Origin: Myxococcales bacterium
GTDB lineage: Bacteria; Myxococcota_A; Polyangia; Polyangiales; Ga0077539
NCBI GenBank assembly: GCA_016792845.1
Contig: JAEUKH010000028.1
Span: 656,210 to 720,209, forward strand
Length of the DNA stretch: 64,000 bases
Reading direction: 5' to 3'
The first letter of the stretch is position 1. The number at the start of each line of letters is the position of its first letter. The position numbers and the translations under genes were made by a program. This document shows, in pieces, positions 36,192-45,192 of the stretch. The notes beneath the pieces are model-generated. The model was not told the origin of the DNA. It saw only the letters and a program-made list of their open reading frames with translations, and did not search any database.

Positions 36192-37621
36192 GGGTCTCTC
36201 GATGGGGTCTCGGGCACGATGAAGGTGCCCATCATGCCGTGCTCGACGTGCTCAAGGATGTGACAGTGGTACATCCAATGGCCCGGCCGCGGGTCAGGCT
36301 GAAACGCGATCTCGACGGTCTCGTGGCCGCGAAGCTGGATGGTGTCTTCCCACGCGGGGTCGGCCAGGGCGACACCGTTGCGCGACCGCACTTGGAAGAA
36401 GAACCCGTGAAGGTGAAACGGGTGCTCCATCTCGGACTCGTTCACCAGCGTCCACCGCTCGGTGCGCCCGACCTGCCCGTGCAACGGCGGCACATCGGGG
36501 TATTGCCGCCCGTTCACCATGAACTCCACGGCCTCGGTCTCGCGGTTGATGCGTTCGCTGAAGCGCACCGTCTCAACATGGGCCCCCTCGACGGGCAACC
36601 AACGCGTCGGAGGCCCTCCTGCGGGCGGCGATCTCGGCGTCATCGCGGGGCCCTCGCTCACGAGCGTGGTGAGGGCCATGGGGCTGCGCAGACCCGCGCC
36701 GTGCCCGCGATCGTAGGCGAGATTCTCGACCCCCCACGACGCGCCCGCCGCGGGGCCGTCGACCAAGAGCTCGACGCGATCGCCCGGCACCAGCAAGACC
36801 TCACGGAGCGCCCTCGGCGTGGCCCACGCCCCGGCGTCGCTCGCCACTTGCCAGAAGGTCTGCCCCCCGAGCGAGAGGCGATAAAATCGCGCGCTCCCGG
36901 CGTTGACGATGCGCCACCGCTGACGCTGCCCGGGCGCGATGGTCATGGGCGGGGCGCTCCGTCCGTTGACGACGGCCACGGGCCCCTCGCGGCCGCCGTG
37001 CTGCTCGACCAGGTCACCCGGCGCGGCGATGTTGCCTTGGGCGTCGAGGGTGAGGTCGTCGAGCATCATCACGGTCTCGACATCGGCCGCGGGCTCGTGG
37101 GCGCCGCGCACGACGATGGCGCCGTAGAGCCCGGCCTCCATCTGACGCGACTCGTTGACGTGGGGGTGGTACCAGAAGGTGCCCGCATCGTTCACGACGA
37201 AGCGATAGGTGAAGCGCCCGCCGGGCGGCACGGGGTCTTGACTGTGAGGGCCGCCGTCCATCGAGGCGGGCACCCGAAGGCCGTGCCAGTGCACCGTGGT
37301 CGGCACCGTGAGGGCGTTGTGAAAGTGCACCACCACGGTGTCGCCGACCCGCGCTTCGAGCAGCGGCCCGGGCACCCGCCCGTTGTACATCAACGCGTCG
37401 ACGGTGCGCCCGGGTGACAGCGTCCATCGGCCCGGGGCCGCTTCGAGGCTGACCTCGACGATGTTCGCGGCGGGGTTGTCGTCGCGCAGCACCGTCAGGG
37501 TCGCCTCGGGCCCGAAGGGCGCGGGCCCACCCCGCGGCGGCGCCTCGGTCGGGCCAGCATCACCGCAATGGCTCAGCGCGAAGAGGCCCGCAAAGCACAC
37601 GCGCGGAAGACGTTTCAACAT
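36188..37621 (-). CDS. Multicopper oxidase
   Basis: A 477-residue exported three-domain multicopper oxidase. All copper motifs are present: HWHG (111-114), HPH (152-154), HPFHLHG, and HCHILEHVEHGM (452-463), the last giving the type-1 Cys453, His458 and Met463. Such enzymes oxidise cuprous ions or phenolics and often defend against copper (CopA/CueO-like). It lacks the Met-rich insertion of CueO. An N-terminal signal peptide is present; Cys19 may be lipidated, although the site is not canonical. I chose the ATG at 37621 at the signal peptide. It overlaps the downstream cupredoxin gene by 4 bp. Confidence 0.93.
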   Translation of the reverse strand: MLKRLPRVCFAGLFALSHCGDAGPTEAPPRGGPAPFGPEATLTVLRDDNPAANIVEVSLEAAPGRWTLSPGRTVDALMYNGRVPGPLLEARVGDTVVVHFHNALTVPTTVHWHGLRVPASMDGGPHSQDPVPPGGRFTYRFVVNDAGTFWYHPHVNESRQMEAGLYGAIVVRGAHEPAADVETVMMLDDLTLDAQGNIAAPGDLVEQHGGREGPVAVVNGRSAPPMTIAPGQRQRWRIVNAGSARFYRLSLGGQTFWQVASDAGAWATPRALREVLLVPGDRVELLVDGPAAGASWGVENLAYDRGHGAGLRSPMALTTLVSEGPAMTPRSPPAGGPPTRWLPVEGAHVETVRFSERINRETEAVEFMVNGRQYPDVPPLHGQVGRTERWTLVNESEMEHPFHLHGFFFQVRSRNGVALADPAWEDTIQLRGHETVEIAFQPDPRPGHWMYHCHILEHVEHGMMGTFIVPETPSRDP

Positions 37622-37628
37622 CGCTCGA

Positions 37629-38204
37629 TCACCCTCGGTTCGGAACCAACACCGGGCGCAGCGCCACCCCGAGTACGAGGCTCGCGAGCAACGCGCCCAC
37701 CACGCCCCAGGCCTCGCCGACGCACAACGTCGCGCAACGGCAGCCCGCGAGACAGAGCGTGCCGAGGGCCATGCCGAGGGCGGCCTCACCGCGCTGGGCG
37801 AGCCGACCCCGCGGCAAGAACGCGCTCAGCGCGAGCCCGAGACCGACGCCCACCAGCGAGCACGCCCCCGGGCGCGTACAGCACGCCGCCGCGCCCCCCG
37901 ACATCGCCCCCGCACAACACGAGCGCACCATCGACCACGGAAACAGCAACGCCCCAGCCCCCGCGAGGAGCCCCAACTGCCCGCCCCGTAGCATCGCGCC
38001 GCCGCGCCACCAGACCACCGACCACACCGCGAAGACCGCGGGCGCCCACCAGAGCCCCGAAGGCCCGAGCATCGCGAGCCCCATGAGCGCCACCAAGACG
38101 CTCAGCGCGAGCCCGCGGAGCCCCGCAGAGCGCCACCGACCGTGCTCGTACGCGCGACGCGCGGCGGCGCCGAGCGCCTCTTCAAACTCAAGGGTCGACA
38201 TCAT
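37629..38204 (-). CDS. Cys-rich polytopic membrane protein
   Basis: A 191-residue protein with a charged cytoplasmic N-terminus (residues 1-28) and about five hydrophobic segments. Nine cysteines cluster in two stretches: RSCCAGAMSGGAAACC plus GACS, and CLAGCRCATLC, arranged like soft-metal ligands. It overlaps the 3' end of the ECF sigma gene by 17 bp and lies 7 bp before the multicopper oxidase, so it belongs to this operon. Its position directly after the sigma gene is where membrane anti-sigma factors usually are, and the N-terminal segment could serve that role; this is inference, as no known anti-sigma fold is evident. The start could be either of two adjacent ATGs. Confidence 0.8.
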   Translation of the reverse strand: MMSTLEFEEALGAAARRAYEHGRWRSAGLRGLALSVLVALMGLAMLGPSGLWWAPAVFAVWSVVWWRGGAMLRGGQLGLLAGAGALLFPWSMVRSCCAGAMSGGAAACCTRPGACSLVGVGLGLALSAFLPRGRLAQRGEAALGMALGTLCLAGCRCATLCVGEAWGVVGALLASLVLGVALRPVLVPNRG

Positions 38205-38745
38205 GAACCCCCTTCAATCGAAGCCGTAATCGCGCGTAGGCGCGAGAGAGCCGCTTGCGCAGCGCGCTCTCACTTGTCTCTCCGTCGACGCGCGGCGGGG
38301 CCTCGCCCAGGAGCGCCGCGATGGCGGCCCGCGAGGTGTCGTCGAGCGAAGCGACGGCGTCTCGGAGGGCCATCCGGAGCTCCTGCTCGATCAGCGCCTG
38401 CTCGGGGTCGTCGCCCCCTCGGGAGAGCTCCGCCGCGTCAGGGTCGACGGTCACCGCGCGGTGCGCCGCCCTGCGGGTCACGGCCCTGAGCTCGTTGCCG
38501 ACCAGCGCATAGAACCAAGGCAAGAGCGCCCGCCCCGGCTCAAACTCGCTCGCGTTCGCGAAGAGCTTGAGGAGCGCCGACTGCGCCACATCGTCGACCT
38601 CGGCGCCCGCGAGGCGGCGACGCAGCACCGCCCGGGCCCGAGGCAAGAGCGCACGAAACAGCGGGTCAAAGGCCGCGCGATCGCCCCGCGCGAGGCGCGC
38701 CATGAGGGCGTCGAGGCTCGCCGCGGTTTCGCGCGTGACCGACAT
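38188..38745 (-). CDS. ECF-type RNA polymerase sigma factor
   Basis: A 185-residue sigma-70 family protein of the ECF type. Region 2 spans about residues 15-85 (FDPLFRALLPRARAVLRRRL, EVDDVAQSALLKLF, LLPWFYALVGNEL) and region 4 about 125-180 (SLDDTSRAAIAAL, ESALRKRLSRAYARLRLRL). There is no cysteine-rich C-terminal tail such as that of copper-sensing CorE of Myxococcus; the cysteine-rich parts are on the neighbouring proteins. The start codon overlaps the stop of the mini-protein gene (TGATG). It probably directs transcription of this copper-type operon. Confidence 0.9.
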   Translation of the reverse strand: MSVTRETAASLDALMARLARGDRAAFDPLFRALLPRARAVLRRRLAGAEVDDVAQSALLKLFANASEFEPGRALLPWFYALVGNELRAVTRRAAHRAVTVDPDAAELSRGGDDPEQALIEQELRMALRDAVASLDDTSRAAIAALLGEAPPRVDGETSESALRKRLSRAYARLRLRLKGVHDVDP

Positions 38746-38933
38746 CAGTGCGAGGCGTGAGCACCGTGGGCGCAGCAGGGCGAGCCCGGGTGGCAGCACG
38801 CCGCGCCGGGCGCGCAACACTCGCTGTCAGCGCCCCGCGACTCCATCAGGGCGACGCCCGAGATGGCGCCGAGGCCGAGGGCGAAAAAGGCGGCGGTGAG
38901 CGTCTTCCAGTGAGCGTTCCAAATCTGGCGCAT
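38745..38933 (-). CDS. Cys/His-rich single-pass membrane mini-protein
   Basis: A 62-residue protein with one membrane segment (about 11-30) and a short tail carrying three Cys-Cys pairs (39-40, 46-47, 53-54) and four histidines, in CCAPGAACCHPGSPCC and AHGAHASH. Such a tail should bind copper or another soft metal. It is the first gene of the operon and its stop overlaps the ECF sigma start by one base, so the two are coupled. It could be a metal sensor that controls the sigma factor, or a metal buffer. No known family is recognised. The ATG at 38933 starts at the membrane-segment leader. Confidence 0.8.
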   Translation of the reverse strand: MRQIWNAHWKTLTAAFFALGLGAISGVALMESRGADSECCAPGAACCHPGSPCCAHGAHASH

Positions 38934-39101
38934 GGGTGAGGTCTCGATTCTTGGATGAGGGGTCAAAGCGGGCCGCGCGTCGCGCGACCTTCGCCCACGA
39001 GTAGCGGCGACCCCGGCCGCTGTGACCGCCCTCTCGGGTCGATTCTCTACTTTTCTCAAAACACCGCTGCCAAAAGCTTTTTGTGAGACCCTGACCCCTC
39101 G

Positions 39102-39974
39102 CTAGAGGCTCAGGCTGCCGAAATGGTCGAGGGTGCCCACCGCGAGGCCCCGGCTCTGCGCCGAGAGGGCGTCGACGAGGGCGCCCATCTTCATCGCAGG
39201 CAGCGGCGCGGCGCCGCGCGAGAAGGGCTGAAAGAAGTTGTCCCAGTGTGAGAGGAGCACGACCCCTGGGTCGAGGGCCGAGAGCACCCGCGGTGCGAAG
39301 CGCGGCGTGGTGGTCCACCCGGCGACACAGAGCATCAAGAGGTCGACGCCGGGGCGCGCCTGGGCGTCGATGAGCTCGGCGCTCCCGAGGTGGTAGAGCC
39401 TCCGCCCCGCCACCCGAAGATCGACCGAGAACACCGCACCGCAGCGGTACTCGTGCACCCCGAGCGGCAGCTCCGGGCAGTCTGCGATCTCGCCCTCGAA
39501 GGGCACCCGCCCGAGCGCGAAGGCGCTGTGCGCGCTCGGCACAAAGCGCAGCGCGAAGGGCCCCACCTCGGCCTCGACCGGCGACTGCCCCATCGACGAC
39601 TCGACGTCGACCACCTGGCGCTCATGCACCCCCGCCGCCCGACACAGCCGCGCGCAGCTCTTCGAGCCGAACACCCTCGCCCCGGTCACCCGCGCGAGAG
39701 TCGGAACATCAAGCACATGGTCAAAATGCGCGTGCCCCGCGACGATCGCGTCGGCCCGGCTCACATGCGCCGCGAGCACCTCGGGGTCGCTCACCAGCGC
39801 GCCCCGCGCGCACTGCCCGAGGCTCGCCCGGGTCAGGTACGGGTCGATGAGCACCACGAAGCCCTCGTGCTCGATCGCGAAGCCCGCCGTGCCGAGCCAC
39901 GTCACCCGCACCGGCCCACGGCCCGCGGCGAGGCCCAGGGGCGCGGGGCCGAATCGAATCTCGTCGGGTCGCAT
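39102..39974 (-). CDS. Metallo-beta-lactamase-fold hydrolase (UlaG-like)
   Basis: A 290-residue MBL-fold protein. The metal motif HAHFDH is preceded by WLGTAGFAIEHEGFVVLIDPYLT, typical of the UlaG/L-ascorbate-6-phosphate-lactonase-like branch, and later HSAF and HLGS segments supply further ligands. No signal peptide. The substrate is unknown. The ATG at 39974 is used; a GTG/ATG further up would add low-complexity sequence. Its 3' end faces the promoter region of the ECF sigma operon on the same strand, about 170 bp away. Confidence 0.85.
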   Translation of the reverse strand: MRPDEIRFGPAPLGLAAGRGPVRVTWLGTAGFAIEHEGFVVLIDPYLTRASLGQCARGALVSDPEVLAAHVSRADAIVAGHAHFDHVLDVPTLARVTGARVFGSKSCARLCRAAGVHERQVVDVESSMGQSPVEAEVGPFALRFVPSAHSAFALGRVPFEGEIADCPELPLGVHEYRCGAVFSVDLRVAGRRLYHLGSAELIDAQARPGVDLLMLCVAGWTTTPRFAPRVLSALDPGVVLLSHWDNFFQPFSRGAAPLPAMKMGALVDALSAQSRGLAVGTLDHFGSLSL

Positions 39975-40016
39975 CGCAGCCGAGAGTCTCACAGAGCCGC
40001 TCGGCCGGGGCAACGC

Positions 40017-41006
40017 TCAGCGCGCACCCCCCGCGTCGGGCGCGGCGCCGCGCGACGACACCACGCAGCGGGCCTCGCACCAGCCCTCCGGGGCGCCGGG
40101 CGCCTCCCAGCGATCGAGGTCGTAGTCGTCGTCGTCGTCGAAGGCCACCCGCGAGGCCCCGCGCAACGCCGGGAAGCGCCACTCCTCGAAGCTCCCGTCG
40201 CCGTCGCGGTCGAAGCCCTCTTTGCGCACGCTCCCGTCGGGTCGCATGAGCGTCAGGTGGTCACGGATGCCGTCGCCGTTGGTGTCGAGGTTCACCGCGC
40301 GCAAGACGCCCTCGCGGGTGTAGGTCTCGCGGCGCTCGAAGATGCCGTCGCGGTTGTCGTCGCGCTCGATACGCACCGGGTGCGCGCCCTCGGGCCAGCG
40401 GGTGTTGAAGATCTTGTTCACCTCGTAGAGGCCATCGCCGTTGGCGTCGGTGCCCTCCTCGGTGACCCGGCCCGCGGGGTCGTAGGCGCGAAAGCGCTCG
40501 GCCGCGGAGTCTTGGTTGGCGTCGTCCCACGCGGCGGTGCGGCGGCCGTGGGCGTCGAGCTGCTCCCAGTGCTCGGGGATGGAATTCCAATCGCGGTCGG
40601 TGAGCCTGAGGAGCACCCTTCCGTCTTGCCCCACCTGGTCGGTGGTGTCGTAGCGCCCGTCGTTGTTGGCGTCGTAATCGACCCGGTTGAGCCGCCCCTC
40701 GACGTAGATCATCGTCCGATCGCGCGAGCCGTCGAAGTGCGTGTCTGCGCTCACCCGCAGCGGCCGGCCGCGCTCGTCGCTCTCGACCCAACGGTCAGGG
40801 CGACCGTCGCGGTTGGTGTCTTCGGCGCTCGTGCGGGCCCCGCCCAACACCCCAGGGCCGCGACCCGGTCGGTGCGCCCGCCACCCGAGGCCGAACCCGA
40901 TCGCGAGCAAGAGCACGCCGCTCACAATGTTGACAATGTTCACATTGCCGCGGCCGGTCGCTGCGCGTTCGGTCTCGGGCGTCGCGCCGGGGGTCTCTTC
41001 GCTCAT
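40017..41006 (-). CDS. Membrane-anchored protein with EF-hand-like DxNxDG repeats
   Basis: A 329-residue protein with one membrane segment (about 29-45) and an outer region holding at least six calcium-loop-like repeats, including DTNRDG (63), DANNDG (112), DANGDG (187), DDNRDG (216), DTNGDG (241) and DRDGDG (266), often followed by an acidic residue and a WxE/YxE tail. They resemble the loops of EF-hands and dockerins, so calcium binding outside the cytoplasm is likely. Function unknown. The start overlaps the stop of the YciO-like gene by 4 bp (ATGA). Confidence 0.75.
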   Translation of the reverse strand: MSEETPGATPETERAATGRGNVNIVNIVSGVLLLAIGFGLGWRAHRPGRGPGVLGGARTSAEDTNRDGRPDRWVESDERGRPLRVSADTHFDGSRDRTMIYVEGRLNRVDYDANNDGRYDTTDQVGQDGRVLLRLTDRDWNSIPEHWEQLDAHGRRTAAWDDANQDSAAERFRAYDPAGRVTEEGTDANGDGLYEVNKIFNTRWPEGAHPVRIERDDNRDGIFERRETYTREGVLRAVNLDTNGDGIRDHLTLMRPDGSVRKEGFDRDGDGSFEEWRFPALRGASRVAFDDDDDYDLDRWEAPGAPEGWCEARCVVSSRGAAPDAGGAR

Positions 41007-41641
41007 GGGTCGCGCACCTTGAGCCCGTAGAGCTTTTCGAGGCGTTCGATGCCAGCCCCGGCGCGGCTCACCACGGGCTCGGCGCCGGTGAGGTCGATCA
41101 CGGTGCTTGGGTGGATCTCGCCGAAGCCCGCATCGAGCACCATCGCCAGCTGCGGAAAGCGCGCGTCGATGTCATCGGGGTCTTGCAGCGCCTCGGGGCC
41201 GTCATTGGGGTGCGACGCCGTGGTCGAGATGATGGGCTCGCCGAGCTCCCGCGCGAGGGCCGCTGCGACGGGGTGCTCGGGCACCCTGATGCCGATGGTC
41301 TTGCGCTTCATCATCAAGAGTTTGGGCACCTCGCGGGTGGCCTCCAAGATGAACACGTAGGGCCCCGGCACGAGGTGCTTGATGAAGCGGTAGTGGCTGT
41401 CTTGCACCACGGCGAAGCGCGCGATACCCGAGAGGTCTGGCACCAGCAACGCCAGGGCCTGCTCGCGCTTCATGCGCTTCATGTCGTAGAGCTGGTCGAC
41501 GGCGCGCTTCTCGGTCATCGCGCAGCCGAGGCCGTAGACCGTGTCGGTGGGGTACGCGATGCACTCGCCGCGACGCAGGGCCTCGACCGCGCGCGCGATC
41601 TTGCGAGGCTCAGGGTGTTCTGGGTTGATCTCGATTCGCAT
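41003..41641 (-). CDS. YciO-type threonylcarbamoyl-AMP synthase family protein
   Basis: A 212-residue Sua5/YciO/YrdC-fold protein. The early motif YPTDTVYGLGCA and KRMKREQALALLV bind nucleotide in this family. The segment PGPYVFILEATREVPKLL then KRKTIGIRVP is close to E. coli YciO rather than TsaC, so it may not be the main tRNA t6A enzyme. Length matches YciO. It is translated just ahead of the EF-hand-like protein gene, with a 4-bp overlap; no functional reason for that pairing is apparent. Confidence 0.88.
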   Translation of the reverse strand: MRIEINPEHPEPRKIARAVEALRRGECIAYPTDTVYGLGCAMTEKRAVDQLYDMKRMKREQALALLVPDLSGIARFAVVQDSHYRFIKHLVPGPYVFILEATREVPKLLMMKRKTIGIRVPEHPVAAALARELGEPIISTTASHPNDGPEALQDPDDIDARFPQLAMVLDAGFGEIHPSTVIDLTGAEPVVSRAGAGIERLEKLYGLKVRDP

Positions 41642-41702
41642 GTCGACCGTTCAGGGGCGCGTCACGGGGCCGCGAAGGGCGCCACGCACGTCACCGGGGG
41701 GG

Positions 41703-43352
41703 TTAGTCACCGAAGCGCAGCGGCGGCGCCGTGGCGGCCCGCGGGGGCCTCACGCCGAGCATGGCCGAGAGGGTGGCCGCGGTGGTTGAAAAATGCAGCG
41801 CCTCGGTCACCTCGCCGCGACCGATGCCAGGCCCCATCACCAAGAGCGGGACGTGGTTGTCACGATCCCACGGAGAGCCGTGCGAGGTGCCGTGGTTCAC
41901 GGGCATCCGCTCATCGACCACGGCGCCGTCGGCGGGCATCACGAAGAGCTCGCCGGCCACCTGCGGGTCGACCGAACGCGCGACGGCCCGCCGCAACCGG
42001 TCGGCGTCGTCGCGCCAGCCCACGGCCTCGTCGCAGCGAAACACGCCCCCCACCCCCGGCACCCGCGCCACCGCCTCGCGCGCGACCCGCAGCGCCTCGG
42101 CGCGCCGCGCGGGGGTGAGCGCCTCAGGCTTCAGATAGAGGTACGGCTGAACAAACTCCGCGACCCAGTCGCCCGGGCCGAGGGCCGCGTCGAGGGCGGC
42201 CTCTGCGGCGCCTACGATGGCATCAAACTGAATGCGCGCGGCCCCTTGCTGACCACGCGCCTGCGAGTGCTCGACCAAGGGCATCGCCCCGTGGTCGGCG
42301 GTCACGAGCACCGAGACGGGGCCCCGCGCTTCGAGGCTCCGCACCATCGCGCCGAGCGCCGCGTCGACCCGCGCGAGGTTGTCAGCAGCCTCCCACGACT
42401 CGGGGCCGAAGACGTGCCCCACATAGTCAGTGCCCGACACCGAGACGAGCAAGAGGTCGGGGGCCGCGTCGCGCCCCATCTCGAGCGACGACGCCGTCAG
42501 CGACGCCATCTCGAGGAGCTGCTCGCTCGCGAAGGGTGTCGCGAGAAAGGCCGTGTACGGGCGCGCGCTCGCGCTCAACACATGCGGAAAGGTCACCCCC
42601 AACCCGTGCCAGTCGCCCTCGCCCGGGTCATCGTCGGCGACCCCGAGGCTGGCGAGCTCTGCGGGCGCGAGGGTCGGCGCCCAGGGCTGCGTAAAGTACC
42701 GCTGAACGGGCCGCTCGGCGTTGAAGCGCGCGGCCCACGCTGGCAGCGCCTCGGCGTAGTACCGGCTCGTCGTAAACCCCCGCGCCTCTTCGGTGTACCA
42801 GAGCACGAGGTCGGGGCGCTGCCCCCCCGCGATCACCGCCCCGCGGTCTTTCATCGACAGCGACGCGATGCGCGTCACCCCCGCACGACGCGGCGCCGCC
42901 TCGCGCAGCACGTCGGCCACGGTCTCGGCACGCACCGACGTCGGCGCCACAAAGGTGTGACCGTCGGTCAAGAGCTCGACGCTCTGCCCGTCGTCGAGCA
43001 CGCCGATCATGCGCGCGCGGGCGCGGTCGTAGCGGCGGTTCGCCACGATGCCGCTCTCTGACGGAGAGGCCCCGGTGTAGATCGCCGCGTGCCCCGGCCC
43101 GGTGTACGTGCCCGCGTAGTCGTAGACGACGTTGTGCGCCCACACGCCGCGGCGAATCATGGTCTTCAAGAGGCCGTCGTCGGGGAGCCGCGCGAGGTGA
43201 TGCTCGAGCACCCAGCTGCCCACCTGGTCGAGCACGATCGAGACCACCAGCGTCGGCGGCGCGAGCACCCGCGGCGCGGGCCGACGCGGCGGAGCGCCAC
43301 AGGCCACAAGCGAGAGCGAGAGCAGCAAGGCTGAGACAGGAGCGCGGGTCAC
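41703..43352 (-). CDS. Alkaline phosphatase-superfamily lipoprotein
   Basis: A 549-residue exported phosphatase or phosphodiesterase of the PafA/nucleotide-pyrophosphatase type. Lipobox SLVACG (Cys18). Metal and nucleophile motifs: VVSIVLDQVGS (first Asp), TYTGPGHAAIYTG (Thr84 the likely nucleophile), SGTDYVGHVFGP, TADHGAM and NHGTSHGSPWDRDNHVPL (final His). It probably acts on phosphate esters in the periplasm. Start is a GTG. Stands between the YciO-like and OmpA-like genes on the same strand. Confidence 0.88.
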   Translation of the reverse strand: MTRAPVSALLLSLSLVACGAPPRRPAPRVLAPPTLVVSIVLDQVGSWVLEHHLARLPDDGLLKTMIRRGVWAHNVVYDYAGTYTGPGHAAIYTGASPSESGIVANRRYDRARARMIGVLDDGQSVELLTDGHTFVAPTSVRAETVADVLREAAPRRAGVTRIASLSMKDRGAVIAGGQRPDLVLWYTEEARGFTTSRYYAEALPAWAARFNAERPVQRYFTQPWAPTLAPAELASLGVADDDPGEGDWHGLGVTFPHVLSASARPYTAFLATPFASEQLLEMASLTASSLEMGRDAAPDLLLVSVSGTDYVGHVFGPESWEAADNLARVDAALGAMVRSLEARGPVSVLVTADHGAMPLVEHSQARGQQGAARIQFDAIVGAAEAALDAALGPGDWVAEFVQPYLYLKPEALTPARRAEALRVAREAVARVPGVGGVFRCDEAVGWRDDADRLRRAVARSVDPQVAGELFVMPADGAVVDERMPVNHGTSHGSPWDRDNHVPLLVMGPGIGRGEVTEALHFSTTAATLSAMLGVRPPRAATAPPLRFGD

Positions 43353-43388
43353 GGCGGCGGCGAAGCTACACGAGCGGCCGCGCGCTGT

Positions 43389-45110
43389 TCAACGCCCGCG
43401 ACCGCCCCGACGACGGCGCGAGGGCTGCGGCGCGGCGGGCGCCGCCTCGGGCGCGGCCTCAGCGCTCGCTGTGCGCAGAATGGTGAACTCGACGCGACGG
43501 TTGAGGGCCTGCCCCTCGGGCGAGCTGTCTTGCGCCACCGGGCGGGCCTGACCGTACCCGATCGACTCAAGGTGCTCGCGCTCGACCCCGTGCGCGGCCA
43601 GGTACTCAAGCACCGCGCGGGCCCGACGAAACGAGAGATCGACGTTGTACTCTTCGGTGCCCACGTCGTCGGTGTACCCCTCGATGCGGAGCCGCAAGAT
43701 GTCAGGGTTTCGCCGGATGGCGTTGGCGATCTCATCAAGCACGGGGAAGCTGACGTTGCGGATGGTGTCGCTGTCGAAGTCGAAGAAAATGCGCTGATTG
43801 ACCAGGAGCCTGGAGTCGGTGCGGGTCACCACCACCGCGTCGGGGCCGGGCTCGGGGCACCCGTCGTCGTCTTGAAAGCCGTCGCGGTCTTCGGGCTCAT
43901 CGGGGCACGAATCGGCCACGTCGCGGATGCCGTCGCGGTCGTTGTCGGGCTCGGGGCACCCGTCGTCGTTCTGCAACAAATCATGGTCTTCAGGGTCGAG
44001 CGGACACCGATCGTTGTCGTCGAGCACCCCGTCGCCATCGTTGTCAGGGTCGGCGCAGCCGTCGTCGTCAAGAAAGCCGTCGCGGTCTTCTCGATCGTTC
44101 GGGCACCGGTCGCTGGCGTCAGGCACCCCGTCGCCGTCGTTGTCAGGGTCGGCGCAGAAATCGCCGTCTTCGAAGCCGTCGTAGTCTTCAGGCCCGAAGG
44201 CGCAAGGGTTGCCCCGCGCGCGCTCATAACGGAGGCCCAGAAAGCCCCTGAGGTCGGGCGTGCCGTAGCTGTCGGTGAGCCCGCGCCCGAGGCCCGCGAA
44301 GGCCGCAAACTGCCGACTCAGCGCGAAGCGCCCCCCCGCCAGGAGCTCAAGCGGCACCTGCGCGTCGCGCCCCGCGGTGGTGCCCACCCCGACCCGGAGG
44401 TTCGCCTCCAGCGAGGCCGTCACCCGCGGGTGAAACGCGTACGACGCGGCCGCGCTCGCGGTGATCGCGTCGTTGACCTCGAAACCGCCGAAGGCGTTGC
44501 GGGTCGCGAGCCGTAGCCCGAGGTTGCCCGTCACCCGCAGCCGTTCGTTCACCGTGCGGGTGTACGCGAGGGCCGGCGTCGCGAGCCACGACGAGGCCCC
44601 AAGAAAGTGCGCCGCGTCGCCCGTGGCGAAGCTCGCCCCCAAGCGCAGCGCGAGCGCGTCGCGGCCGCGCAAGAGCGGCACCTTCACAAACGCGCGGAGG
44701 TCGCCGCCGCCCGAGAACGACGCGGGCGCCCCCGCGGTGAAGCCCGTGCCCGCCGCGTCGACCGGCGACGCCTCGATGCCGCCGACCGGCAAGGCGAGGC
44801 CGAGCTCGAGGTACTGAAACAGCCCCAACGAGAGCTGCGCTTCGAGCGCGTTGAGGTTGCGCACCGTGACCGCGTTCGCGCTCGGGCCGTCGAGCATCGC
44901 CCCCCGGGCCACCGAGGCCCAAAGCGTCGCCGTAAAGGTGAGGTGCCCGGGCACGCTCGCCTCGTCAGCGACGAAGACCCCGCGGGCCGACGGAGTAGGC
45001 TGAAAGAGCTGCAAATCGAAGGCCGTAGGCCGAAGGTCTTGAGCAGACGCCACGCACGGCGCTACGCAAAGAAAGCCAACAATTGCCGCCACGCTACGAC
45101 GGGTCTTCAC
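43389..45110 (-). CDS. OmpA-family protein with thrombospondin type-3 repeats
   Basis: A 573-residue outer-membrane protein. Signal peptide ends near ASAQ (residue 24). Residues about 30-300 look like a beta-barrel (FQYLELGLALPVGG, LGLRYERARGN). Five or six calcium-binding TSP3 repeats follow (DNDGDGVPDASDRCP, DNDGDGVLDDNDRCP, DNDRDGIRDVADSCP). The C-terminal OmpA domain (FFDFDSDTI, RIEGYTDDVG, LSFRRARAVLEYL, NRRVEFTIL) binds peptidoglycan. Such proteins tie the outer membrane to the wall and are common in Myxococcota. GTG start; divergent from the DUF72 gene by 82 bp. Confidence 0.92.
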   Translation of the reverse strand: MKTRRSVAAIVGFLCVAPCVASAQDLRPTAFDLQLFQPTPSARGVFVADEASVPGHLTFTATLWASVARGAMLDGPSANAVTVRNLNALEAQLSLGLFQYLELGLALPVGGIEASPVDAAGTGFTAGAPASFSGGGDLRAFVKVPLLRGRDALALRLGASFATGDAAHFLGASSWLATPALAYTRTVNERLRVTGNLGLRLATRNAFGGFEVNDAITASAAASYAFHPRVTASLEANLRVGVGTTAGRDAQVPLELLAGGRFALSRQFAAFAGLGRGLTDSYGTPDLRGFLGLRYERARGNPCAFGPEDYDGFEDGDFCADPDNDGDGVPDASDRCPNDREDRDGFLDDDGCADPDNDGDGVLDDNDRCPLDPEDHDLLQNDDGCPEPDNDRDGIRDVADSCPDEPEDRDGFQDDDGCPEPGPDAVVVTRTDSRLLVNQRIFFDFDSDTIRNVSFPVLDEIANAIRRNPDILRLRIEGYTDDVGTEEYNVDLSFRRARAVLEYLAAHGVEREHLESIGYGQARPVAQDSSPEGQALNRRVEFTILRTASAEAAPEAAPAAPQPSRRRRGGRGR

Positions 45111-45192
45111 CGGCGCAGGCTAACATCAATTTCGGCCCCCCTGCGGGCGCAACTTCGCAGCGCGGCCCCGGCGCGCTAGGCTACACCCTGCC

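Noticed and set aside
39072..39081. Palindrome AAAAGCTTTT before the ECF sigma operon as operator or terminator
   Set aside because: Short and A/T-only arms; no second copy or GC-rich stem to support it. It may simply be part of an AT-rich promoter.
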